Shown one piece after another: positions 13,341-24,530 of a DNA stretch of 64,000 bases (positions are counted from its first letter, which is position 1; the number at the start of each line of letters is the position of its first letter). A program made the translations under genes and the position numbers. Where the stretch lies: contig NC_061135.1 of NCBI RefSeq assembly GCF_905220365.1, positions 13,297,501 through 13,361,500 of the forward strand, given 5' to 3'. The notes beneath the pieces are model-generated. The model was not told the DNA's origin. It saw only the letters and a program-made list of their open reading frames with translations, and ran no database searches. This DNA comes from Vanessa cardui (taxonomy: Eukaryota; Arthropoda; Insecta; Lepidoptera; Nymphalidae).

Positions 13341-16300
13341 CAATTCAATTATTATCTTTGAACAGCCTCCAATTACTAATATGCGTCATAGTAAAGCCAC
13401 CCAGCTACAACGGTCCAGTAAACCTACTTACCGCAGAGGTAATGGACGTACTAATGGCCTGAGTGTTAAATTCGTTTTTCGTATTTCACTGTCCAATCAC
13501 GCACAGCCTAATCATGGACCATAGAGGAAAATAAATTAAAAGAGCAACTTCTTTAGAAGAAACTTTACATTAAATTTAAGTGCGTCGTAATATTTAAAAG
13601 ACCCTAAGTCAATATATATAAAACCTGATAGGTCATTGTTGAAATAAACGTTTCCATAGAAGTACACTACAAAACCGAGTAATCTCTGTGAACATTATTA
13701 CCAAAAAGAGTTCAGGTAAATCGAAGTCAAAAATAAATGTTGAAAATATTTATTGAATATAAAATCATTTCTAAAAAAAACTGCCACTTGTTTATAGGGA
13801 ACTACCTAAATATCAACGACAAATGAAACTCTTTCATAAATAGAAATTTCGTTTCAATTTTTTCACAAAATACCACAAATACCTATACTGCAGGCGAAGC
13901 CGATATCAGTGTAACAACGTAAAAGCAGTTCTCAAAGCCAGTTGCGTATTGATAAGGTATCTTAGAGTACCGATGTATTTGGGACCGAGGAGACGTTTTA
14001 CCAGAAGTGTTCCATTTGCCAAGCTAGCCATTTTAAATATAATTAATAAAATTTTCGAAGCAGTCTCAAGTCGTGGCACTTCTAATACAGTTCTGCTGCT
14101 TCAGACGTTTTGGTAAACACGCATTAAGCATTTTCGAGGACACTCACTAATCCTATTATTCCACTGCGTCTGAACATAATAACAGCTACGGCAAATCTTT
14201 GTAACCTTTCCACCTAATTAGATTTCGTACTTGAAACGTGTAGTCATTAGAAGTATTGAGGTTTTATCAAACAAAGGACGAAACAAAAAAATAAAGAAAA
14301 ATTCATTTCTTCCTACGCAATCTAATACAATATTGAAAAAGTATTTTATCCTACAAGAGGCATTCTATTTGTTTTCGTGAGAAATATCTTGTTGAACGTA
14401 GGACACCCGCTACGTAAAAAGGCAAATATGTTGTTTTTGGGTTAGGATCAGAAGAGATCATGGGAAGCCTTAGTTGATACCTATTTTCTGAATACTCGTA
14501 CCGATTCTTTGTCACGATGAATAGTACATAATATTTCTTATTTTAGTTAAATAAACTGTATTCAAAAGCGAGGCATAATAAAAGCAACGACTAACTTTAA
14601 TTTTAAATAGCATCTAACATATTTTTAAATTATCCAAACAAAAGAAAACCTTCGCCGCGAAAGGTTCAAAATACTTTATCCGCCAAGTTTGTAATTAAAA
14701 ATTGCTCTTTGTTCTGAAAACTTTAACGACAACGAGCAACTGCTGAAAGTATTCAGGAGGCTCCGAGCAACCTTTATCTTACTTAGGTGTTACAAAACGC
14801 GGCAATATATGCGATTTTAGTTCTCATGCCCGAACACACAAAGGCCATTATCCTGAGAAAGTTAAACGAGTCGTTTGTTGTATAAAACGTATTGTAGAGG
14901 AAATTGTACAAATATGCTTTGTCTCTAGAATTCGTGTAAACAAAGAAAACAGCCACTTTTCATAAATTATACACTATATGGTCTAGCAGATGTATGCTTT
15001 CTAATGAACCCTTTTCTCATTAATTTTTCCCGAGGGTCCAAGCTACAGGAAAGGTCCGTCTTCCTTCCGTCCCGAGTGCCTCCGTTGCGACTTTATAAGG
15101 CACAATGAAAAACATTTTTAACGTAGAAATATATAACAAACATACGTCCATGATAAATGGAGCGCTAGGGCAGAGAATTCCCGGAGCATCTGGCATATTT
15201 GGTGCTTATTACGGGCACAAAGAATCCGAAAACTCTATTCGTGCTTCTATCCGTTGACACATACCTCCATTAGGTAATTCTCCAGGCGTCGCATTTTTCA
15301 TACCGATTTGAGAACACCTGTCACTGTTTGCTTTTCAATGGAATATTACATTACGTACTCGTATCTCAAAGGGGACGCCATCGTCTGCAGCGCGTCGCGA
15401 CGACGTCTATGTTTCGTATTACAAAACCGAATGTTTATATCATTACGTTTTAATTGGATATTGTGTATCGATAATTATACCATCTGCATTGTTAATTAAT
15501 TAATTATTATCATTACATCCAGACTTATTGTTATTATCCAGGATACTTATTTATTTAATATTTACCATAATAATTACGAGTATCGATTATAAAAAACAAA
15601 TTGAACGAAGTAAACGTGACCTTGATCACGTTATTGACCGGAGGCAGAAGGACAAAAGAACGGTCTGTCACGAACTGAATCTTTTATGTTTCTATTCTGT
15701 TAATTGTCCGAGTTTGACTTTTCTCGTGAGTAAAGTCTGTATTCATTTGTTTTACTTTGGAATTGAATATATGAATCGAATTAGTAATCCGAAACGGGAA
15801 TCCATTCATATCATCACATGAAAATCGAAATCTCGAACCCATACAGACATAAATACGAAACCGAGCTCTGGTGACTTCATAGCGTGGAGATTCCGGAATT
15901 GGTACCTCGAAAATCGGACGAATCAGAACAAGTTTGAAATTGCAAGGAAACATGGAATTTCAACGGTTGCAACAGAAACGTACAAACACGTCACCGGAGA
16001 ACGCACGCCGGACAAGCGTTTGATTATACTCGTAACATAAAGTCGTGCCGCTAACGCGCTAATGAACCATTGTGCGAGAACGGAACACGGTCTCTCAAAG
16101 CATAAACAATACTCTTGGAACTGTTTATGAAACGGTTTCCATATAATAATAACACTTCGTTCGTTCGAGATTAAATGGCCTCGTTGTTCTAGCTGCTAGT
16201 TTATACGGCTTCTGATCACGGGGTCTTGAATTGGATGTTTTTGTCAAGACAATTATAATTAGTCTGAATTTACCATATTCTCAGAATCAGTCCAAAGTTA

Positions 16301-16489
16301 GAGAAGCTGGACGTTTTACATTCTTGTGCCTCAAAAAGTATGTAAAGCAATTGGTCCTTTGTCTGAATTATGAGATTGAAAAAACAGAGAGTAGGCACAT
16401 AGCTATGAAAAATCTCCTTCGCAGTAGATAATCTGTAATTGGTCATCATTGCCGAAATCCAATTACGAATTCGTCATTAACAGACAATA

Positions 16490-16525
16490 CGTCACAACAC
16501 ACATACACAAACACACACACACTTG
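16490..16525. repeat. CA-rich microsatellite
   Basis: 'cacaacacacatacacaaac' followed by 'acacacacac': an impure (CA)n tract. Confidence 0.8.
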
Positions 16526-17274
16526 CATCGTGACACTAAAAATTACGGAACTACATTTAAAGGGCGTAACTCATTCTACGATATCAACAATTTCTTTTCA
16601 AGTCATTAACTGGATAATTACCTTCGTTTTACCACACTATAAATTCAAAGCGTTTATTGCACAATAATGGCCATATTCGGTTTTTTAATACCTATAAAAT
16701 AAAAAGTGTATAGAATAAACGCTAATTGTTTGCAATAAAAAAAAATATATATCGAGAATTAAATTTCGAACAATTTGAAACAAATTCAAATATGGAACAC
16801 GTTTTTATTCACAGTCAAATCATGTATTGAACTGTTGCGTAAAACGTTCGATCCCATAAAAAGTTCGTATGGTCCACTTAACCTTAACCCAAAATCGCTC
16901 GAGTGCCGGGATCGTCCAATACGTTACCCTCGGACACAGCGTACCACGATTGGGTACATCGAGTACAAAACGAATGGGTTCAGCGGCTGAGGACCATCGA
17001 CAATACGTGAGCTGGAACGAAAACCGAATATCACGTTTAGCGGTCTTCGAAAAGTCTTCGTGTAATATACACGAAAGCTACAGCTACTGTTGTTATTTAC
17101 TTATTTTCATTATTTATCACTTAGACGTCTGTTAAAATTATAAGATCGAATTTGAGTTTAACGCTTCGTATACATAAAGATCGCTCGGATCATTTACTCA
17201 CGCAATAAAATTTTATCAAAACAGGCCCAGCCATTTAAGGGTTCAGTAATACACACACGTAAGAATTAGATGAT

Positions 17275-17530
17275 ATACTAGCGACCCGACCCGGCTTCGC
17301 ACGGGTGCAATACTGATATTAAAAATGTGTTTATTCACGACATCACTTTATAATCTCTAAAACTATCAGTGTTTCTCTACAACATTGTTCATGTATTATA
17401 CGTATAAACCTTCCCCTCGAAATCCATTAGAAAAAAATGTAACAGAAGCCATTATGTAATTTGAAAGATCTAAGCATACAGGAACAGCGGAAAGCAGCTT
17501 TGTTTTATACTGTGTATATGATGATAAGAC
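17275..17530 (+). repeat. Dispersed repeat, 'CCCGGCTTCGCACGGGTGC' family
   Basis: Second copy of the 5,060 repeat: 'actagcgacccgacccggct', 'tcgcacgggtgcaatactga', 'cgacatcactttataatctc', 'ttccc ctcgaaatcc' and the end motif 'gctttgttttatactgtgta'. It is co-linear with the first copy and diverged. Confidence 0.7.
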
Positions 17531-18044
17531 CTAAATTTTTCGCAAATATTGGTCTTGTTGTTATTATGTTATTGTGTTTTAAAATTTGACTAAAACAAAC
17601 ATTAAATTTATCTCACTAATTTAATAAATATTAAACTTTGTGAGTTATCAATGTTATCGGGTCGTAATTGTAGAGCGGGCTTTGTATTAAATTTGGCATT
17701 ATCGTGGTTTATTTTGAGGAAATATCTCGCAGGCCTGAATATATAAGCCCAATAGTACATTTTCGGGCCATGGACTCATAAAGCCTCACTACACAAATTA
17801 CTAACATAAAAAAATTTTTGGTATTTCGGTAACAGTTCCGAAATTGAAAATAATGAGTCACACTATAAGCATATAGCTTAATTGTAGCGTAATTATTTTC
17901 ATTAATGAGTTTCATATAACAGCCGAGATTAGCGGAGTCGTTAAGCAAGTACGACTGAATTTTCATGTTATTCATTTGTATTTCTATCTCATTTCGTGCG
18001 TCTAAGTTCTAATTTCAACGATATTCTACCACATATATAACTAC

Positions 18045-18140
18045 CAACCCGCGTAGGAGCAACATGGGGTAATATGCTCCAAACCTTATTTTCCTCCAAA
18101 GGGAAGAGAAGGCCATAGCCCAGCAGTGGGAAATTTACAG
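18045..18140 (+). repeat. SINE-1 3' fragment
   Basis: 'accaacccgcgtaggagcaa' through 'aatatgctccaaacctt', 'ccaaagggaagagaaggcc' and 'cagcagtgggaaatttacag' matches the 3' third of SINE-1 (full copy at 43,557). The tRNA-derived head is missing, so this is a 5'-truncated insertion. Confidence 0.75.
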
Positions 18141-18254
18141 GATGTTTTTGCACTCACAATGTCTAGTCTCGAAGTTTACGTTACATAAAGTTTACGAATA
18201 CATATGTACCGTCGAGAGAATATCGACAGAACTTGTATAATGTATTTATTCTGC

Positions 18255-18490
18255 TTGGTGGCAGGACTTTGTCCAAGTCCGGGTAGGCACCGCCCACTCA
18301 TCATATATTCTAGCGCCAAATACCAATACTAATTAATATGGTTGTGTTCTCCATACGCCAGAGCAACTGCAGGCTCAAAGGATATAACATCTCAGTTGCC
18401 GAAGTTATTGGGGCATCAGCGATGTAAGGTTTAAATTACTTTCAGCATCTATGGCTATATGACAGTCTGCCTCGATATTTATGAAAAAAA
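18255..18490 (+). repeat. Degenerate Family A copy
   Basis: 'ttggtggcaggactttgtcc' with a deleted segment, 'caccgcccactcatcatata', 'ctgcaggctcaaaggatata' and an A8 tail at 18,483. It is strongly diverged. Confidence 0.7.
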
Positions 18491-18699
18491 AATGCTTCAA
18501 CCTCTAGGCTATCACGTCCATTGTTAACATTGGACGGACGTCAAATATTTATTAAGCAAATAATCTTCAATTTTTCTTAAGCTTCCATCATGTGTAAGAG
18601 AAAGGTACGCCATCCAATTTTATTTACTTTGACATTGTATGTTTTTCATATATATATACCAGAAATAAAACAAATATAAACGGGAAGTATGTATATTTA

Positions 18700-18962
18700 T
18701 TTTATACTAGCTGTAACCGCAACGTTGTACGCCTTTGAATATAACAAAAAAAAAGTTATTGTAGCCTATGTTACTCCCTATTATATCAGTAATCTGCCAG
18801 TGAAAGTCCCGTCAAAATCTGTCCAGTCGTTTCTGAGATACAGACAGACCGACAAAAATTGTAAAAAATGTTGTATTGATATAAGTACCGTGTATGAATA
18901 CATATGCACTGAGTAAAAAGGGCTATTTTAATATTACAAACAGACACTCCAATTTTATTACA
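18700..18962 (+). repeat. Dispersed repeat D ('AGTGAAAGTCCCGTCAAAAT')
   Basis: 'tatactagctgtaaccgcaa' starts a unit containing 'gccagtgaaagtcccgtcaa', 'tacagacagaccgacaaaaa', 'tgcactgagtaaaaagggct' and 'cagacactccaattttatta'. Copies with the same order occur at 42,305 and 48,610. It resembles the RTE-like 3' remnants common in insects. The 75-residue frame over it is not a gene. Confidence 0.7.
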
Positions 18963-19259
18963 TGTATAGATATTCCTTTGTATGTTATTGAAATATGTAT
19001 GTATTTAATAGTAGTACATGTGTATATACCATAGTTATATAAGCATAGTGTGGATAGTAGCGAGACGGTAAGGGCTCTCGGAGGCGATTTAGAGAAGCAC
19101 GTCAAACACAGGACCGAATGTCTTGCCAAGTGTTTGGATACCTAACGGGTTTATTGTTTAGACTGAAAGCGCTTCCCCGGCGAAATGTAATGTGTTCGTA
19201 ATGTTATTAAATGTAATTCGACATACATATACATATATCCGTATGTATATACGTATATC

Positions 19260-19455
19260 AAAAATATATATTAATATTATAAATGGGAAAGTAACATTGT
19301 CTGTCGGCCTGGCTGTTGCTCTTCTTAAACAATGCCACTGAACCGAGTTTGATGAAATATGTTATGAAGCAAACTTGAACTCCAAGAAAAGATAGCCTAC
19401 TTTTTTGCCATGCTATGCAATTGAAAACATGTATCCAAATGAGAGCAAATTATCG
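19260..19455 (+). repeat. RTE-like 3' fragment
   Basis: 'atattaatattataaatggg' opens the unit, followed by 'ccactgaaccgagtttgatg' and 'aaacttgaactccaagaaaa'. This is the common lepidopteran unit that usually ends 'gaagccgcgggcgacaactag', but here the end is lost. Related copies: 29,784, 45,190, 57,712 and 61,985 (-). Confidence 0.7.
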
Positions 19456-19631
19456 ATCACACGTTTTATCGTTAAAATTAAATTAAACTAAGATCCAAAT
19501 CTAAGACAGAATAGGGCAAAAAGGGCTTATATTCTTAATTGATAAATTTGGAGCTTATTCTGCAATGATTATGGCGGAGATGATGTCCTGACTGATTTGC
19601 TTACCAACGGAGACTAACCAACTGCCAACAC

Positions 19632-19830
19632 TCATTCGGTGGTAGGATTTGTAGCAGGCCGTCTGAGCTTAACAGCAATATTTATGTTATCTTATTCCAG
19701 TCTAGAAGGGTTCTATAACATCTTAGTTCCCAAAGTTGGTGACCCATTGCCAATATTGGCGATTCATATTTCTGATGGTTAGCGGTCTTTGTCATCCATC
19801 AGGTGGTCAACCTCAATATCAATAAATAAA
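19632..19830 (+). repeat. Degenerate Family A copy
   Basis: 'ttcggtggtaggatttgtag', 'ataacatcttagttcccaaa' and 'gtcatccatcaggtggtcaa' occur in Family A order, with large gaps between them. Confidence 0.65.
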
Positions 19831-20810
19831 ATATTTTTCTAACGTCAAACATATGCCTGTCCTCCTACCCTTTCATTAAAAATTTTATATCATAGTGCAC
19901 ACTTGTGTTTGTGAAGTGTGTTCTCTATTCTCTCCATCTATTAATCTGACAAGAATAAAGGCATACGACCAAGGCTCTCTTTCTAATGAGCCAGAAACAC
20001 ACACAAACATACACGCCACTAAACACAATCACCCTATACTAATACATATTCACAAAGTGAACGTAGATTTATCCTTCTTTTTTATGGTTATAATGACTTT
20101 ATAAATGTAAACAAAAAAACCGGGAAACCCCATAAAAGTCTAGACCAGTCTTTATCAATATTTACTGAATAAAATAAAACAACTTGCAGCTGTATATGGA
20201 CATAGTATACAACATCTCAGAATATAATTATTTTAGAAGTGATTCATTTACAAGAAGAAACCCGATGTGTACGAATCCGTCCTTATGTTCTTGAGGATAA
20301 GATTTTTGGAGTATCTTCTATTGATATTTTATACGGAACATCAGCTTAAAAACCATATGCAACAAATTAGAACACAAAGCTTCAACACTCTAAAACGATC
20401 GACACTATCGCAATTTAGTCAAATTATATCTTTCAGGCTTACAAGATTTCCGAAGTATGGGAGTATACATTCTTCCAAATACCAGAATTTTGACGTTCTC
20501 AATAGCAGCTCGAAGGAGCTTGAGAATGTTTCGCTAGGAAGAGCCTAATGTTTTTTTTATAATCTAGAATCCAAGATCTTGGGATCTGCGGCCTACGGAA
20601 TAAATCAGCGATTCTTAGTTGAAGCGTTTCATTTGCGAGATAGAATATAATAGATTGCGAGAGAGAAGCATATTATTCGATACAAGATTTTATAGATGAT
20701 AAAAAAGCGTGGAGTTAATACCTGGTGACTTCCAAGCAGAATATAATAATTCGAATAATTGTATTTATCGCACATGACTTTGTATTTTTTAAATGTTAAA
20801 AAAGAATAAC

Positions 20811-20957
20811 TACTGAGTTTCTTGCCGGTTTTTCTCGGTAGAATCTACTTTCCGAACCGGTGGTAGCTTCACTTAATTGTAAAATGACGATTCAAAGGTG
20901 CTTGTAAAAGCCAAATACTTGCATAAAGTTTATTTTGACTTGATTTGATTTGATTTA
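20811..20957 (+). repeat. Non-LTR 3' end with TGATTTGATTTGATTT tail
   Basis: 'gagtttcttgccggtttttc', 'ttccgaaccggtggtagctt' and 'aaagtttattttgacttgat' followed by a (TTGAT)n tail is the best-preserved 3' end of this family here. Minus-strand relatives are at 1,540 and 56,063, and another plus copy is at 26,765. The upstream 20,230-20,810 is AT-rich and may be older debris of the same element, but I cannot show that. Confidence 0.75.
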
Positions 20958-22255
20958 CACATGAGTATATTCGTACCTTACACTCGAATCATCTTAACGA
21001 ATTTAATGCAGATATCTTTATCATCATTATCCAACCAACAGAGATTTCATGTACATTTATATTTATCTTTAAACATCTCGTATATCAGCATATTCTGAGA
21101 GATCTGCTACTATTGTTCTTTACTAATATGTTCGTTACCATTTTTATCATTCGCTGTTCCGAGTACAATACAAAGGAGCGTTGGATAATGCGACAGGAAA
21201 CGTTAGAAATGTGATCTGTGAAAGCTTTATTCTCGTATAGAATCGAAGAATCAGGACTATTTTCTTACAACAGTGCCAGTTAGTACTGGCAGATAATATT
21301 CGTTCCTTTGTCATTCTAAAACAACCATATGAATACTCACACTATATAATTTAATGTAAAATTAATGACGAGTATTTTTTTAAATTAATTGATTCTTAAG
21401 CAGTGTTTTATAACAAGTAAATCTTATGAATACACACGAGCTTAATTTTTTTTGTAATTTGTAATATCGTTCGTTAGATAACTTTTTAATCTGGCACATT
21501 TTCATCCACCTACTAGCATTGGAAAGTCGTGGTACATCGAAACTTTACTTCGATAGGAAATGAAGCCGTTGCCCAATAACATTACGTAGTAAATAATTAT
21601 AATATAATAACATAAATATGCGAATTTTACTCATATAATTCAAATGTAAACTACGACCAGACAGGATATAAATTGGATAAATAATGACAATAATATTTTT
21701 ATCAATTAACATACTTAAATGTATCTCTATATATCGCTAGTACTCTTTACACATACCGATTTTCTCAACGAACAATTTTCTGGTCGAGGTAATTCGTGTA
21801 GTTAGGTATTGCAGTCATTAATCACGAGGAGAACTTAATTGGACGGCCGCTGACAGACGGCCAGGCCAAGATACCAAGTTGAGCTTAGACTAATTTTCAC
21901 TAGCATACTTTCCTCGATGATTTGTGTAGATTATGTTGTGGAAATTTTGTGAATATATATATTACATTTTTTTTTACATTATAATTAATTATGCTTCTAT
22001 CATAATTAAGACATATGTCTATCCTACAGTAGACCTAAGGTGGTGTGGATGAGATATGAAGATTTTTTGATAAAAGACAAAAAAAAATCAAAAGCCAGAA
22101 TCTAACTCGCAAAGAAATGTTTCTATGCTGTTATAATCCTATTAATAATAATAAAAGTTTCCATTTAAATTTTCCGGTAAAGTATGTTGAACTTTAAAAC
22201 TTAGTACTTAAAGCTTCTTCTAACAAAATTCACAAATACAAAATCAAAGACTCAC

Positions 22256-22417
22256 CTGTCCATGATTGACAAATCCGTGTCTTCTGGCGATGTCATCTAC
22301 GTGCTTCTCGCCAGCGGGCACGTGCACGGCGAAGTGGTTGTGGTACGTCGCCTCCCGCACAGCCGCGCACACCTGCAGCGCTGCCAGCAAAGCCAGCGCG
22401 CGCCATGACAACACCAT
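22256..22417 (-). CDS. Furin-like proprotein convertase, first coding exon
   Basis: This 54-codon exon starts at ATG 22,417-22,415 and reads M-V-L-S-W-R, then a hydrophobic core (ALALLAAL) as expected for a signal peptide, with likely cleavage near residues 19-21. Residues 25-54 match the start of the subtilisin-like convertase prodomain: 'NHFAVHV', then 'IARRHGFVNHGQ'. The corresponding motif in furin and PC5/PC6 is Asn-His/Trp-Ala-Val followed by Ala-Arg/Ser-Lys-His/Tyr-Gly-Phe-Asn-Gly-Gln. The family cleaves secretory precursors after paired basic residues in the Golgi, and the prodomain acts as chaperone and inhibitor. The exon ends in phase 0 with CAG|GTGAGT, a perfect donor at 22,255-22,250. 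An alternative inner ATG at 22,406 is in another frame. GC content is much higher than in the flanks. Later exons (rest of prodomain, catalytic domain, P domain) are not in view. The paralogue (Fur1 or Fur2) is not decided; the NH(W/F)AV start leans towards Fur2/PC5-like. Confidence 0.8.
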
Positions 22418-22620
22418 GACAGAAAACTTGCGAGCACCCGATCACAACATTAGCACACTCGCGAACCGACACACTCGTCCACACGATTTCGCTTCAGCAC
22501 TTCAACGCGTCATAAATCACGCGAAGATCCGTCCCGAATATGTTCTCATCGCTCGACCACCTGTAACCAAGAGCGTTTGTTATAGCAGAGCGCGATGAAA
22601 GCGTTTTAATTGTAACGATC
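22418..22620 (-). promoter_or_regulatory. Probable 5' leader of the convertase gene, with two short uORFs
   Basis: The 200 bp upstream of the start codon remain CpG-rich. On the minus strand there are two upstream ATGs: one at 22,549 opening 10 codons (stop at 22,517) and one at 22,513 opening 3 codons (stop at 22,502). Both end before the main start. A possible acceptor (TTGGTTACAG) would start this exon at 22,560 and make the first exon noncoding and more distal. Otherwise transcription starts in the next 100 bp. A palindrome GATCGCGATC lies at about 22,617-22,626. I cannot place the start site. Confidence 0.4.
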
Positions 22621-23000
22621 GCGATCACAAAGAGGCCGAGGGGATATTAAAATTTAATAAAGAGGTAGGTCCCATAGCGGCGGCTCGCTTTCACGTCGGT
22701 TATTTTTTAACGCTCGAGCTTCATAAATTTGAGAGGTATTTAGGGCACGATAAACATATTTGCAGGCGGGCGATGCGGCAAATCACGCGCCAGATAGAAC
22801 GCAATAAGCGAACGCACAAATGCGAACAAGTTAAAAAAAATCCGAGAGGAAATCCCGAGATAATCCTGATAAGCCACGCGGGCGAAGTATGAAAAGCCTG
22901 ACCGTGAATATATCAAAAATATTTATGAAATTTTATTTGTAAATTTATCCGTCGGCCGCGGTAAGTTTTCACTGATCCTAGGGAATGTGCGCAAGCTCGA
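22621..23000. other. CpG-bearing noncoding stretch upstream of the convertase exon
   Basis: No open frame of interest. Composition is noticeably less AT-rich than its surroundings, for example 'cggcggctcgctttcacgtc' and 'gcgggcgatgcggcaaatca'. This fits a conserved noncoding or promoter-proximal region. Its function is inferred only from position. Confidence 0.3.
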
Positions 23001-23840
23001 CTACGCTCACATCAATAATAATTCTACTGGTAAACAACAATACTCGATATAGCTATTCTATTCAAAGGGTTCGAGAGCCAATGTAATTCCAAACATAAGG
23101 GATGTAGCGTCTTAATTCCTATGATTGGAAACATATTGGCTATCATATATTTCCTACGATGCGAAGACCCAGATTCATATTTTACAATTTATTTATCAAA
23201 ATCAAACATATATTGTTATTTGTTTGAAATTTTGTCCGATAAGCTACGACACGACTATAAGTTATAAATGCAAATAATTGGTTTATTTTACGGCAATCCA
23301 GATGCTATCAATATGTCAATAATTAATAATCACTAAACAATCAATTCAGAATTTATCAAAATTCCAAATTTAGAATCTTTTGCTCTTTCATACTATAATA
23401 AAACAACGTGGAAATAAAGCGTTCATTATTACAGTAATATTTAACATAAGCACCGGTACCTTAAAATTTAAATAATGACTTCAAACAGTAATATTTAAAC
23501 ATTACACAATCAAGAATTTAATATCAAGTCAGCTTCAAGATATCAACCTACATGGAGACAGAGTAAGAAATGTCGCCATAACTGTCACGGGCCACGCAGA
23601 GACTCATTCTTAGGACGAAACTAAACATTAGACAGAATTAACAGTCGAAATGAGACTTGAAGAGACGAGAAATTTCCAAATAAGCAACAAATCTACAGAA
23701 TTTAATCTATATTTACATTTAAAACAAAATAATGTCGCTTATAATAAATATTGCACAGACGAAAGAAACATAAGACCCAAGTGTTAAAAATAATAATAAA
23801 ACAGTAATTAAACTATCAACATTAACAGTAATTAAACAAT

Positions 23841-24121
23841 AACAGTCTGTAAATTTCCCACTGCAGGGTTAAGGCCTCCTCTCCCTTTGAAGTTCGGAAC
23901 ATATTCCAAAACGCTGTTCCAAGACGTCTTGGTGGAATACACATATGGCAAAATTTATATGAAATTAGACACATGCAAGTTTTTCTTCCCCGCCGAGCAG
24001 CAGATGAATAACGAGTACAAACACAAATAAAGCACATGAATATACAGTGGTGCCCGCCTGGGTTTGAACATGCGTTCATCGCTTAAGACGCGTTCCAACC
24101 ACTTGGCCATCTCCGCTCTTA
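23841..24121 (-). repeat. SINE-1 copy
   Basis: Minus-strand copy. The head is at 24,121 ('gccatctccgctctt' read in reverse) with the B box around 24,060 ('gcctgggtttgaac'), and the 3' end is at 23,841 ('aacagtctgtaaatttccca'). All landmarks are present with point changes. Two minus-strand open frames here are repeat shadows. Confidence 0.85.
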
Positions 24122-24399
24122 TTAAACTATCAATAACAAAAATATAAACACACCATACAAACATAAATAAAAATGTCACATGTTTTACAACAGGAGGTGG
24201 AAAAACAATAACAGAAAAGTAATATTAACGTACCAATGAAATTAGAACAAAAACACTTACAAAAGAAACGTTAATCTCTTAAAACTTGTGATGGCCCGAA
24301 GCACACGTATCGTATGGAGGTTCAAAAATAAACTTGCATTTTGAACACAAACTCGCACAAGGGTTAGCTCTAAACTACTAAAGTATGCGATGTACCAAA

Positions 24400-24530
24400 C
24401 ATAAAACGGTCGGAAATATTGCGGAGCGGCGCGCTGCGGATTCCGCGCTTTGCGTTAAACGTTTATGTCAGAGCTCGAAGCCACGATGTCTCCGCCAGAG
24501 GAGGTTCGCGGAATTCTAATATCCTGTTCA
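24400..24530. other. CpG-rich patch
   Basis: 'attgcggagcggcgcgctgc' and 'ggattccgcgctttgcgtta' stand out from the AT-rich background. No coding frame is supported. This could be a distal promoter or noncoding first exon of the convertase gene, which lies 2 kb downstream on the minus strand, or of a divergent gene. It is a guess from composition only. Confidence 0.25.

Larger units (their letters stand above)
1..22255 (-). other. Probable first intron of the convertase gene, repeat-filled
   Basis: No host coding exon could be recognised between the left edge and the splice donor at 22,255. The coding exon upstream ends with a consensus donor on the minus strand, so the next exon must lie at lower coordinates. 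I searched by eye for the rest of the prodomain (a segment starting with Ile/Gly and containing a Tyr-Tyr-His-Phe-like motif) and did not find it. The intron therefore probably runs past position 1. The stretch holds one tRNA gene and about fifteen dispersed repeat copies, listed separately. The remaining segments are AT-rich unique DNA in which I see nothing. Confidence 0.45.

Noticed and set aside
15160..15290. Plus-strand stretch reading 'GREFPEHLAYLVLITGT'
   Set aside because: It superficially resembles a von Willebrand A core, but is only about 34 residues long with stops on both sides and no acceptor or donor.
15684..15953. 89-residue minus-strand open frame
   Set aside because: No domain, no splice signals and low-complexity-like composition. 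Most simply chance.
22293..22598. Longer open frames on both strands over the convertase exon
   Set aside because: They are in other frames from the signal-peptide/prodomain frame, which has an ATG, a recognisable domain and a consensus splice donor. CpG-rich DNA tends to stay open in several frames.
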